In this document: piece by piece, positions 24,635-36,597 of the stretch
Layout: each line of letters opens with the position of its first letter
Numbering within the stretch: position 1 is the stretch's first letter
The notes under the pieces: generated by a model
Databases searched by the model: none
What the model was told of the DNA's origin: nothing
Seen by the model: only the letters and a program-made list of their open reading frames with translations
Position numbers and translations under genes: made by a program
Source: Rhopalosiphum padi
Taxonomy: Eukaryota > Arthropoda > Insecta > Hemiptera > Aphididae
Assembly (NCBI RefSeq): GCF_020882245.1
Contig: NC_083599.1
Span: 72,089,745 to 72,153,744 of the forward strand
Reading direction: 5' to 3'
DNA: 64,000 nucleotides

Positions 24635-27600
24635 GAACGGTAAGTAGACATTTAAATTGCTTAACGACTGAACATCGTTTTAACAAAAACAAATTTATAC
24701 ACACTTTAGAAGTTGTTAAAAAAAGCGACGCAGAGGATTCATACAGACGTCGGTTGACCCGGCAAGTTTCTATGCACACTCTAAATGGCTTTAACGAACT
24801 CCGGCTGAACGTAAAACTCTGCGATGCGTCATTGATCCTCGATAGCGGTGACACATTTCCAATACATCGATCAGTATTGAGCGGTTCAAGCGATTATTTT
24901 AGGTCAGTAGGTACCTAACTAGTTGTATACCTACAACTCACGTCTCACTTGATTCATTACCTAGGTCCTACACTAAGCCCTACTGCCCTAGTCCCGGATA
25001 ATTGAAAAACAAGACTGTTCAAATAAAACATTGTATAGTCCATGACCCATGTACTTAATGACACTTTAATACTTTATTACCTATAATATTATAATATACA
25101 GTCTATTGCTTAAAACTATATTTGTCAATAAAGTAGTATTAAATGTGTATGTCTCCAAAGTATATATTTATATTAAAAACTTAGGTCTTATTAAATACAT
25201 TTCATCTTTCAGCTGTTTAGTTATTTATAAATTAAACTTTAGATTTCATGGGTAGTAATATATACTACTTATAATAACTAGGTTTTTAAAAAAAAACAAA
25301 TTAAATAAACATCCACAAAAATAACGGCTATTAATGATGCATTACAATAAACAGTGATAAGCTTAAAATTAAAATATTATATATATTTGTCAGTAGATAC
25401 CTATTGGCCATTTTGAATGGTTTAATTTAAATTCGAAGCAGCAGAATCTGGGCTAAAACTTATTTAAAGATGAATATAAGAGAGTTTTTAATAAAAGCTC
25501 TAGTTTGATATTCGTAGATACTATACCTATTATAATGTTACATTTCAACCACATTATTTATTTAATTAAACCTTTAAAGTATTTTTGTACAGAAAATTCA
25601 TAATTCAGTTATTATAAAAATAATATAATATAAAATTATTATAATAATTCAATGTTACTAATATTAATTTGAAAAATTATAAATTTTTTTAGTCTTCGCG
25701 TAGGTATTTAATATTCTTCTTATAATTTTATTTATTTTTAACTTATTTATAAAACATAATTAGTAATTAAGAATTACTATAAGTATGTATGCTATAATAT
25801 GTTTATCATATACATTATGTATTAAGATTAAGATTTGACTAGAATTGATTATGTATAATGTAAGATAGGTAATTTAAATATAAGAGAGATTTAATTCTCT
25901 TTATACATAATATTAAAACTACTATATTAATGCCTGCATTGATTATTAATAGGTAAATGTTTTATACTATGGTACTAAGCAATGATACAAAATGCAAATC
26001 ACTATAATTAGCCACCAGGTAGTATACCTATAGTATGTAATAATGTGTATAATTATTTATTAAGTTTATTTTTAAATAATTTTAATTCTAATGAAATAAT
26101 TCATTTTTTTTTATGAATGGCAACATTTATCCAATCATGGCTTTCGCTTTCCATTACCAGGCCTCTTGTAGTATAGAAATTTTTGTATCACCTTTTATAA
26201 ACGTGATTGAGGAATACCTTTAGATGTAGGTAGTAGGTACAATAGGTACATACTACTACAATTATTATTTTTAGATAATTATAAATTGTTTCTTCTAGTA
26301 TGGTATTTTTTTTTATATCGTAGAACACTAGAATGAATACAATAATAGAAGGGATAGGTATTATTACTTTGCGGTTGCTTATTTGAAGGCAATCATTTAT
26401 AAAAGTGTGTTAAAAGGTGTATTGTACATGACATGTTTTTAGAATACTTTTCACTACTACGTTGCATGAAGGAGAATACACGAAAATAAATCTAAAATCG
26501 ATTGAAAGTACAACAATGGAATTTATTTTGCAGTATATTTACATGAGACAAATTGACATAAACTATGAGAACGTAATGGATATCATGCGGACTGCTGACT
26601 ATTTATGCATAGACGGCTTGGTACAACTCTGTCACGAATTTGTCGTTGAATGCTTGGGACCTGACAATTGTGTTTCTGTATTACAATTTGCCGAGTATGT
26701 GCGCTTAGTATCTATTAAAAAATAAAATTAAAAAACATCACTAGATACCCACGAAAATAATATTAATATTTAGGTCAATAGGTAAATATAATATGCTGTA
26801 TAATAATAATATGTCATCCGACAGTTACTATTACTTTGGAGCGTTGACGAATGCCGCATACAAATACATCATCAAAGAATTTATGACCATTGCAGAACAA
26901 AGTGACGAGCTGATGAAACTTCGTCAAGAAGAATTCAAACAAATAATCGAAGACAACCAACTGAACGTAAAACAGGAAGAATGTGTTTGGGACGTTCTGT
27001 TGAAATGGGTAGACAAGGATCCCAAAAATCGGAAAAACGATTTGTTGTTTCTGCTGCCCAAAGTTCGTTTCGGTCTCATGGACTCCAAATATTTCATCGA
27101 CAACGTAATGATTATGATATACCTTACTGTTTACAAAGTTGTAGTTCTGTTTATGTATGTTTTTCAGTTTTTGCTAAATTAATATTAACTGTTTCTGCCA
27201 GAAAAAAATTGATAACCAAAAATTTCAATTTTTAATTTAAATGTTTTTTTTATGTATTATGTGCCAATTAATACAACATGTAATATAGCTTTGAATTTGT
27301 CAACAACCAATAAGAGCTAATAATTTAACAAAAACACAAGCACAGTTTTGTACCTACTTTTTTTTTATCTAATTATTAATAATTGATAAAATAAATATCT
27401 ATTATTTATGATCTACGATTGTATGATAACATAAATATGTTGTATAGTTCTGTACACATACATATATACTATTAAATTGTATGCACTATTAAATATAGTT
27501 CCTAAAAAATATTTAGCAGAAACATCTTTTTGAAAAAAAAAATTTCGGTGGAAATGGGAATGGTTTCTTTTTCATTTTGAGGAAACGATCTATACGTAAA

Positions 27601-30600
27601 TTTTGTAACAGGATTTTTCGTGGGAAATAAGGGTAATTCCCAGCAGTATCTAATTATTATTTATTATTACGGTATATTAAATAACACGTGACGAATTGTC
27701 TATGATATTATTGCAGGTCAAGGACCACCATTACATACAAAACCGGGACGATTGTAGACCTTACATTATTGAGACCCTGAAATTTATGTACGACCTTCAG
27801 CTGACGTCGAGCATAACTGATTCCATTGCGCCGACGCTCGCACGTCCCAGGTACCCATCCGAAGTATTGTTCGCCATTGGCGGATGGAGCGGTGGCAACC
27901 CGACAGCTATTATTGAAACATACGACACAAAATCTGATCGATGGACGAGAATATTCGAAGAGGACTCACACGGGCCTAGAGCGTACCATGGTACCATCGT
28001 TAAGGACCAGTATATCTACATAATCGGAGGCTTCGATGGATTGGAGTATTTCAACTCTTGTAGAAAATTTAACACAGTTACGAAAACATGGGAGGAAGTA
28101 GCACCGATGAATTGTAAAAGGTACGGTAACGTTATTGTATTATGAGACAACCGTTGTCAACTATTTATAATTTGTAACCTGCGTAGAACCTGCATTTAGA
28201 CCACGCTATAATTTGGTTATAATAAAATACGTATAGATAATATAGTAAAGTTCGGGTGTTTAACTTGGATATATTATAATATAGTTAATACCATATTACT
28301 TATTAGATATATGATAAATATATATATATATATTATAATAATATATAAGATAAATTGTATTGATACCTATTGACACACGTCATACCTAAATCCTAATCGA
28401 GAGACATGACTGCAGATTACAGGGCCTACTTCTTACAAAAATTTTTTTTTTATATAAACATTCAAAAGAACTTTTAAAAAATTAAATTAAAAATAATCAT
28501 ATCATGACAAATAAAATTATCATACGATAAATTCATAATTAAAGTAAATTTGATAAAAATATGATAAAATTAAAAAGTAAATTAGTAAATAAGTAAAAAT
28601 ATGAAGTTTAATCTAGATACGTGGTAAAAATATTGATGATTTATATTTTTTGTCTGTTTACGTGAAGTAAGAGTAACCATATTTTATATAAATATATAAT
28701 GTTTAAAATATAAATTATTAGTTTTGTGGTATAGTGGCGGTTACTGCGACCGAGTGCTGTACAGATTGAATAAAGTTTACAGTACTTTTTAAGTTCATTT
28801 TTTTATTGAATCACATTTATATGAGTATACTGAGAAAAATTGATAATGACTATAATTACTATGAATTGTTGATTATTATTAACTGACGCTGCAGATGTTA
28901 TGTCAGCGTTGTGTTGTTAAACGGCATAATTTATGCAATGGGTGGATTCGACGGCCATCACCGGCTAGACTCCGCGGAAAAATATAATTTCGAACGAAAC
29001 CAATGGACGATGATAGCACCGATGACTTCCCAGAGAAGTGATGCCTGTGCAGCTGTACTGAATGGTAAGAAATATATCACAAAAATCTATCTGAATCAAC
29101 CTGGGAGGCGTACACAGATTGTTGGGGATGCGTAATTTGTCATTACGAAGTAAAAGTTGTATTTATTTTATTATATATCATATACATAATATTCAATATT
29201 TTCAATTTATAGAAAGGGGTGAAACTTTTGAAAATCTCTGAGGTTAGGAATCACTAATCTAAATCGTGTGTGATCGGTAGCCGTATATATGTTTTATAAA
29301 TACAAAAATATATAATCTAATATTTGAGAAGATATTGCTTGTAGTCGATAATCGAGAACAATTTTATTTTTAATCGGTGAACAGAAAGTCAATAAATATT
29401 ATAGTCATTTTAAGGGATAGGAATTAATATATATATTTATCTATTAAAAAGCCAAAATATAATAAATATTTAATTACATAAAAAGTAGAAAATATATTAA
29501 ATAAAGAACTTAAAGAATAAAATAATAACATTTAAATATATAATAAAAAATAAAAGCTACAATTCATTATACAATATTGAATTACATGCATTATTTGATT
29601 AACATTTGAGCAAAATACAATTATTTTTTAAAATAATATTGAGTTCATTTAACTTTTTTGGAATTTTCATGAAATACAATTCAACAATTGTATATTTTAT
29701 TTTCAGCGTTCAGAAAGAACATCGTTTATAAAATGCACGTTCAAACGTTCACGATCATATAGTTAGTGAAAAATAAGCAAACGTCACTCGTTTTTTTTTA
29801 AAATTCGAACGTGAACGTAAACGATGTTAATATTTTTAATGAAATCGAATGGTTATCTATTTATTTACAATTTAATAAATATATGTATAAAATTAAAATT
29901 TTAAAATTTTATTTTATGAAAAATTATAAAAATATAATTACGTAAATTCCAGGGGTCGACAGACATACAGCAATAATAATATTAACTAGGATGATTTCCA
30001 CGAATTTGTAATAAATTGGTACAACTAATCGGCTAGTTTTAATAAAAATGAATATAAGTGCAGTTAACACTATAAACGCATTGTAACGTATTGTGTACGT
30101 CATATGGGACAGTAGGCTTATATACTTTATAAAATATATATGCTCTAAAGTCTAAAGTCTAGATTATGTTTTTATTTTTGGGTTGAATCTTATATATTTA
30201 GAGATTTTTATATTGACTCCAGGTAAACGACGTATTCATTTTTTTAAAACATGATCATGAACGTGTTCGTTTGAAAAAAACACGAACTTGAAAGAGTTTA
30301 TTTTTTAAGGACTGAACTTGAACGAATTCATTTTTTTAGTGAACGTTCCGAACACTGTGTATTTTATAATTTTTGCAAAGTAAAACAATGGAAACCCGTA
30401 GAATGTTTTAAATTTAAGAAATTTGACTAAGACAACTTAACACTAACTTATACTTAGTAAATGAGCATTCCAAGTCACAAGTATTCTAGTATTCATAGCA
30501 GATATTTCACTAAATGAAAAACCAAGTTGCATTATCGTGTCTTCTTTTACATAATCACTTACTATGTATTTAATACATAGTTTTCAGTTTTGAACTCTTG

Positions 30601-32660
30601 TTTTTTGTTTATAATTGTTGTGAATATATTTAAGATTAACTTATTAAATATTAATTGGGTTTGGGTATAGACGCTATAGCCTATAAGCCTATAACTACAG
30701 TGTAGTTACTACACACTTGCAATATTTTCACGAATACTATAGTAGTATTTAAATATAATTACTACTAAAGTACTAAACCGTCTAAACAACCAATTTCGAT
30801 GTTATAAATTGACAAATTAATTTAGTTTTCACTTTTATTTACTATAAATGTATAAAATGTAAGTTTAAAAGGATGTCAGCAGCATATTTGTTTTCTCTCT
30901 TGGACCCACGCGCAACATAGATAAAACGTTTTCACCTAAAATCGTTTTTTTTTTACGAATTTTGAGTTATCTTTGAATAAAATCACCTATTACGAAAATT
31001 ATCGTCTATAACTTTTTTGAGATAATACATATCGGTTTTTTTTATATTTTATTTTTATTTCAATTACTTTTAAAATAAAAAAACAAAATATTGTAAATTT
31101 AAATGATGTTTAAATTATTTTGAGATAATAATATTTATAAAAATCGATAGGCCATGCCTTCAAAAATTATTATTCTCAATTGCTTTTTTAATGGGTGATT
31201 TTAAGATTACTCAAAAACATAAAAATGATTCTGTATATAAATGTGTTTTGTCTATGTTGCGCATATGCCAGAGAGAAAAAACAAATAGTGCGCTGACATC
31301 TTCTTATCAAAAGCTTTTACAAATAATGTAAAAATTGAAATTATGACAAAAAATATGAAAATAGGAAAAAAAATATACACCTACCTAATTTTCATTGCAA
31401 ATCACGTGAAACAATTTTATCATATACTTATACTACTTATACTTATATTAAACTATAATTATAACCATTTGTTTTTCGTTCATTGACATTTCTGTAGAAA
31501 ATAAAAATATAATATATTAAAAATGCCTTTTATTAAAGCATGTTTAACTTGTTAAATGAAAATCCTGACATTATCGTGTAGGAAAAATATACATTACTGG
31601 CGGGTTCAACGGACAAGAGTGTATGAACACGGTCGAGACTTACAACTTGGACACCAACGAGTGGACACTAATACCAGCCATGCATACCAGACGAAGCGGC
31701 GTGTCTTGCATAGCCTACCACAGCTGTCTGTACGTGATAGGCGGCTTCAACGGGCTGGTGAGAATGAACAGTAGCGAGAAGTTCGACCCGACCACGAACC
31801 ACTGGTCACGGGTGGTGGACATGTACAATCCCCGGAGCAATTTCGCAATTGAGGTACTGGACGACATGATATTCGTGGCCGGTGGTTTCAACGGGGGTGA
31901 CCACCATAGCGAATGTGGAGTGCTACAACGACGGCACGGATGAATGGTGAGAACAAGACGGATGACTGGAAAGACGTGATTTTATTTTGTCTAGAAATAA
32001 AAAATCGAATTCCATCGCCCTCTCACTATTGTTATACCTGCTAAATTAAAATGCACTCTTTATGGACTCTTTACACGCCGCTAAACGTATATTCTTAGAG
32101 ACCGATACCTATTGTAATGCAATATTGGATTACTACTTACCTAATTAAACGTCATATAAAATTAGTGTATAAGACAATTAAATGAAAAAAAATATATTTT
32201 ATTATAAGTACAGATAATTTGGATTGAGTAAAAACATTTATTATTTTTTTTATTATTATACAAAACAAACTAAACGATTAGTGTTGCCACTTAAATTGAT
32301 CATCTGTGTGCTATCAATATTTGGATTTTTAATTATGTTTTATTTTTTTATTCAAATATATGAAGGTTTGAAGCGAAAAGCATGCAAGTGTACAGGTCAG
32401 CGCTGTCGGCGTGCGTCATGAAAAATTTACCAAACATTGAACATTACATGTCTCTGGACCGAGATAGACTAGATGAAGGCCGGAAAAACATCACGAGAAA
32501 TTATCGGACGACTAATAACAATGAGTCAGAACGTTCGGTTGAGAACGAATCCGTCAACACGGTCACCACTCAAGTGGTCAACAATAATCGAAACCTCGAT
32601 AGCGACGACGACGACGATGATGTAATATTCATCGATGTTATCAGAGCCGAGCCGCTATGA
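24635..32660 (+). CDS. KLHL10: KLHL10-type BTB-BACK-Kelch protein, frame broken by one extra G
   Basis: Eight coding exons join with GT-AG borders: 24635-24641, 24710-24902, 26443-26694, 26825-27104, 27717-28120, 28895-29064, 31582-31946 and 32366-32660. BTB spans ~30-150 (LRLNVKLCDASLIL, IHRSVLSGSSDYF), BACK ~150-260 (FGALTNAAYKYI, LPKVRFGLMDSKYF), then six Kelch blades from ~295 (LFAIGGWSGG, YIIGGFDG, YAMGGFDG, YITGGFNG, YVIGGFNG, FVAGGFNG). The C-terminal VYRSALSACV and N-I-E-H-Y match KLHL10 specifically, followed by an Asp-rich tail. KLHL10 is a CUL3 adaptor needed for spermatogenesis in mouse and fly; assumed here. The run of five G at 31893-31897 shifts the frame in blade six: as written the protein stops at 31943 (~555 aa); ignoring one G gives ~654 aa and the correct phase for exon 8. 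Either an assembly error or a real lesion. The 7-bp first exon is the least certain part. Confidence 0.85.
29704..30357. mobile_element. Probable hAT remnant in KLHL10 intron 6
   Basis: The right end, read inward on the minus strand, is CAGTGTTCGGAACGTTCAC; the left end CAGCGTTCAGAAAGAACATCG-like is a diverged match. Words such as 'cgttcac' and 'gaacgt' recur in both halves in opposite orientation ('cacgttcaaacgttcacgat' left, 'atcatgaacgtgttcg' right). No exact 8-bp duplication was found; the flanks (ttttattt / tgtatttt) are only similar. No coding. Confidence 0.4.
30872..31300. mobile_element. MITE with long (~110-bp) terminal inverted repeats in KLHL10 intron 6
   Basis: The left arm starts GATGTCAGCAGCATATTTG and the right arm, inverted, GATGTCAGCGCACTATTTG; both continue through 'ttttctctct', 'gcgcaacataga(t/c)aaaac' and 'ttttgagt(t/a)a', 'aaaatcacc' in the same order for roughly 110 bases. 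The central ~200 bp is AT-rich. No target duplication was certain. Transcribed as part of the intron it would fold into a long hairpin. Confidence 0.7.
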
Positions 32661-33003
32661 TTCATGGCGTGACATTTAAATTTTTTCTAATATAGTCCTG
32701 CTAGTACTGAGAAATCAAATGTACGTTAAGACATTAATATACGTTATTTAAAGACCAACCATCATCATATCATATCATAGAAAATATGACGGTTTCCATG
32801 ATAAATATTTATATAGATACATATTTTAATCAATTATTGTTTTGCACTGACCAATGATTTTTATGTATTTTATATTTTATATATTTTTTAAAAACGTAAA
32901 ATGTAGTATTTAAATTAAAACTCCTATACTAAGTATATTACTGCAAAACAATCTAAGTAGTATCCCCAATTTAAGTTTTGTGTTTCTTGATGCAGATCAG
33001 TCT
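32661..33003. other. 3' flank of KLHL10
   Basis: AT-rich sequence after the KLHL10 stop codon with no coding segment. No AATAAA close to the stop; the first clear one on the plus strand is at 33123-33128, within the adjoining MITE, so the 3' UTR could end there. Confidence 0.35.
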
Positions 33004-33011
33004 TATGAATA

Positions 33012-33452
33012 TGGCTGTGAATTTAAAATGTTAAAAAAATGCAATGTAAAATGCACTTAAAATGGTATTTAATTTAATTTTTGTATTGATAGTATATTAT
33101 TTGCATAAAAATGTGTTTATTTAATAAAAAGTTGATTTAATTTGAATTTTGATTTTGATTTTAAAATTTATTGATTCTTTAATAATGCTATTTGCCTGAA
33201 ACATTTTTAAGATTTTTTAAAAGTTTTTAAATGGAATTTGATTAAAAATACCAAAATATAAGCTAAAAAAGGAAATTATGACCTAAAAGAAAAAATAAAT
33301 TACCTATAAAATTAAAAACGTCAAAAAATGCAAAATAAAAGTTTCATAAATGGATTTGTTGTTACATAATTTAAATTATATACTTACAAAGCTATGTTTC
33401 ACAACCACCAAAAAATAAAAAATGTACTTTCCTACAAATTCACAGCCCTACT
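33012..33452. mobile_element. Probable hAT-like MITE, 441 bp
   Basis: The left border reads TGGCTGTGAATTT and the right border, inverted, AGTAGGGCTGTGAATTT; flanks are tatgaata (33004-33011) and catgaata (33453-33460), 7 of 8 identical. The left terminus appears to have lost a few outer bases. The interior is AT-rich without coding. Confidence 0.55.
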
Positions 33453-33477
33453 CATGAATAATGACATACCCCTCGGT

Positions 33478-33582
33478 AAAAATAACCTAGGATATACCCT
33501 GGAGAATAATTTTATCGACGGAGGGGTATTAATAACTGCAGGGCTGCTTTTACCGGGGCAATTAATATTCTAGGTTATTTTC
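33478..33582. repeat. Imperfect inverted repeat
   Basis: 'aaaaataacctagga' near 33478 pairs with 'ttctaggttatttt' near 33569; between them lie 'ataccctggag', 'ggaggggtatt' and 'cagggctgctttta'. It could be a short foldback element. No flanking duplication was assigned. Confidence 0.35.
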
Positions 33583-33620
33583 CTACCTATCCCTATCCTA
33601 CTATTATTATAACTGAATAT

Positions 33621-33668
33621 ATTATTAATAGCATTAAGACTTATATTATAGTTAATGCTATTAATAAT
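33621..33668. repeat. Perfect 16-bp inverted repeat (hairpin)
   Basis: ATTATTAATAGCATTA (33621-33636) is followed after 16 bases by its exact reverse complement (33653-33668). AT-rich palindromes arise readily in such DNA, so no function is implied. Confidence 0.7.
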
Positions 33669-34859
33669 ACAGTTGATTGAATTATTTTTTGCCGAAAACA
33701 TTGCATTTGAAAATGTCATTGTGCGTATAAAATATAATAATATACATGAAAGTTTCAATTTAATATTTGTTAACATACAAAAAATATTCATAATCGTTAT
33801 TAATCTTTTAAATATTTATATTAATTCCGTGCAAATAAAAATATTTAAATGTCTATAAAAAAAAAATCTGCACCTATGTATTTTAAATTTTTAATGGTTA
33901 TTGAAAAACATGCAAGCTCCTAGAAGTCCCTAGCCCTATTTATAATTAAAACAGAAGATTACCTACTATTATTATTTTTTATTCTTATTCAGAAATAAGT
34001 TTTATAACAATGTGAGTGATATAATACAAATATATTTTATAATCCTAGGAAACTATTTTTAAATTTTACATAGATTTGCACATACATATGTTTGAGTAAA
34101 TTTAATAATTATTAAGAACATATTTTATATAGATATACGAGTAGATTAATAAATCGAAGGATAAAATTAATTTTTTAAATTCTTATACAAACAATTTTTT
34201 TAATATGTATTGAATTGTTTTTTAATCTCGTATTTCCTAATAATAGCTATATTATCATTTATTATATTACTTTAATATATTTGTATTTAAAATTTGTATT
34301 AAACTCTTTAAGTTTTTATAGGATTTAAATATTTACTTAACTGATGTGAAGTAGTTTTTTTTTTGGTTGAAAGGACAGCAATTTTATGAATTGGCACAGG
34401 GTGACCAAATGACTAGCGCTGGCACTGGAAGTATCTAATTCACTACTAATGACAAGTATTGAATAAATTGTCAAGCTTTTTAACCCACAAGTGAAAAAAT
34501 GTTTATCGAAATGTAAAAACAAAGCTAATTATATAGGTTTGGTAAACATTTCAACTATTTCAAGTACCTCATCTGGTTATTCATTTTAGACTTTTCGAGT
34601 TAAACCTAAATATCAAAATCAATCTTGCCAATAACAAATTTTGCGTAAGGATTCCGTTTTTTCTAAAATACAGGAGAAAACCGCACACTTTTGGTAGATT
34701 AAAACCGCACAACTTTTAAAATTGTTGTATCCAAAACGACACACTTATTATTTTGACCACAAAAAGATCAATAGACAAATAATATTTTAAAATTCTATCA
34801 TTTATTAATTATTATTTAAATAAATAAAAATAAGGTAATAATAATAATATCCTACATAA
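33669..34859. other. AT-rich intergenic stretch
   Basis: No gene recognised. A short segment at 33675-33720 (tgaattatttt, tgccgaaaacattg) recurs near 45055-45090 (ttaattcaatat, ttgccgaaaacattg), so both places carry pieces of a common repeat. Confidence 0.4.
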
Positions 34860-35700
34860 AAAAAAGGTGGGAAAGTGGATATCGCTCTGCTGTGTAGTAG
34901 AGATGGAGAGTATATGTCACTATAATGGATGTGTTAAATTTGAATGCAATGACAGGTATCATTGTTTACGAAAAACGATTCTGAACGGAGATGATTTGTC
35001 AGTCTAGGATATATTATTATATTATTACCTATATTTAAATTGTAATATATCGTTATTTTACGCGATTTCGTAAAAAATTAAATTCTATACGCTCATAAAA
35101 TGTTTTCTATATTGACGCTGGAATTTTTTTTTACAGTTACTTGAAGGAAAACTTATGGATAACCTTGTATTGGGTTTTTTAACCTTAGATATACATCACA
35201 AAAATGTTATGAATTTTCAACTTCAAAATTAGGACATTTTCGCGATTTTGATATATTTCGTAAACATTTGAACTTTAAATGCTTATAAACAAAAATTGTA
35301 ATTAACGATTTTTGATTTTTTTTTTTTACTATGTTAACTGTTAAGTACAACTTATAATAAATCTTGTATTAAATTTTAAAGATTTTTTGGACAGCCAAAT
35401 ATTTTTCATATGCATTCCAAAAAAAAAACTTGGAAAAATCGAAAATTTCAATTGTCTTTAAATAGTTTAAAAAAATCAAAATATTTTTAAAACTTAATCG
35501 TAAATAGATAATGCTAATTTAAACATTTGGTGAAAATTTCAAGTATTTATAATGATTTATTTTTGAGTTACAGCAAAATAAAAAAAATCGACTTGGTCGA
35601 AGACAGATTATGCGTAAAATTCCCGTTTTTTCGTTACTTTTTCAGGGTTTTTCCTGACGCTTTTGAAAACTACTGGACCAACTAGATAGAGATAAAGTAC
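34860..35700 (+). repeat. Dispersed repeat, copy B (longest copy)
   Basis: It begins near 'gatatcgctctgctgtgtag' and continues through 'aatggatgtgttaaat', 'aaaacgattctgaacgg', 'gatttgtcagtctaggatat', 'aaaatgttttctatattgac', 'cagttacttgaaggaaaac' to 'aaaattcccgttttttcg'. Copy D (52330-52770) is an inverted copy of its first half, copy A (21190-21720) matches its second half, and copy C (44815-44970) its start. No protein-like frame. Class unknown; possibly a non-autonomous DNA element. Confidence 0.7.
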
Positions 35701-36590
35701 CAACTAGATGAATTTTCCTTTTCAAAGAAGGGCTGAAGTCAAAAATCAAAGCATTATTTCTACTCCAAAACGTGATGACAGACACAATAATAAAAAAAAA
35801 CATACATCATCGTAAAATTAATACATTCCTTACCTCGTTCAGAATCTAAAATGTATAATATACCTAGCCCGACCTAGGTAGTATTCAAATTTAAAAAAAA
35901 ATTTAAAGTTTGATTGGCTGAAATTTTTTACCGACAGTTTTTAAAAACTTAATACGATCTCTGTCTGTTAACAATTCTTCATAACATTTAATAAGTGCTC
36001 CTAAAAATAAACACAATTAAAAATAAAATAAAAATATAAAAATAGTGTTCTAACCACTTTAAGTTTTCGGTAATTTGTTATATAGTGACCGATAAAATGT
36101 GCAGTTTTTGAATGCAACCAAATAAATATAATTAAATATGAAAATGATAGTGTAAAATGCATTTCTACATTTTACTCAATTTACACTCAACAAATACACT
36201 AAGTATGTAATAATAATATAAAATGAAAAATAAATCATAATAATTGTGGACAAAGACGCAAAGTAGGTATATATAAATATACTAGTATATGATACGGTTA
36301 TTTTTTTTTTAGTTATTCGTTCTACCTAATATTATACCTAATATTATTATATGTACCGGTGAGATTAAGACGTATGCCCAACCACTAAGTAAATTAATCA
36401 TATAGAAACAATTAACAACCAAAATAGTTGTAAAGAAAATAAACAGATGATTTATTTAAATCGTTTATAATCTTATATAAATATAACAATATATTATAAT
36501 ATATTATATATCATATTATCGTAACACATACTGAAAATTGATAAAGACATTATTATGTGATACTGATATACAAAAGAAATAATATCATAA
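35701..36590. other. AT-rich spacer between dispersed repeat and spermidine synthase
   Basis: No coding or TIR evidence. Long A/T runs and the TTATAATATATTA-type words common to the window. Confidence 0.4.
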
Positions 36591-36597
36591 TTTATTA

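Noticed and set aside
28725..28790. tRNA-like start 'tttgtggtatagtggcggttac'
   Set aside because: Resembles an A-box region, but no B-box or cloverleaf partner stems follow.
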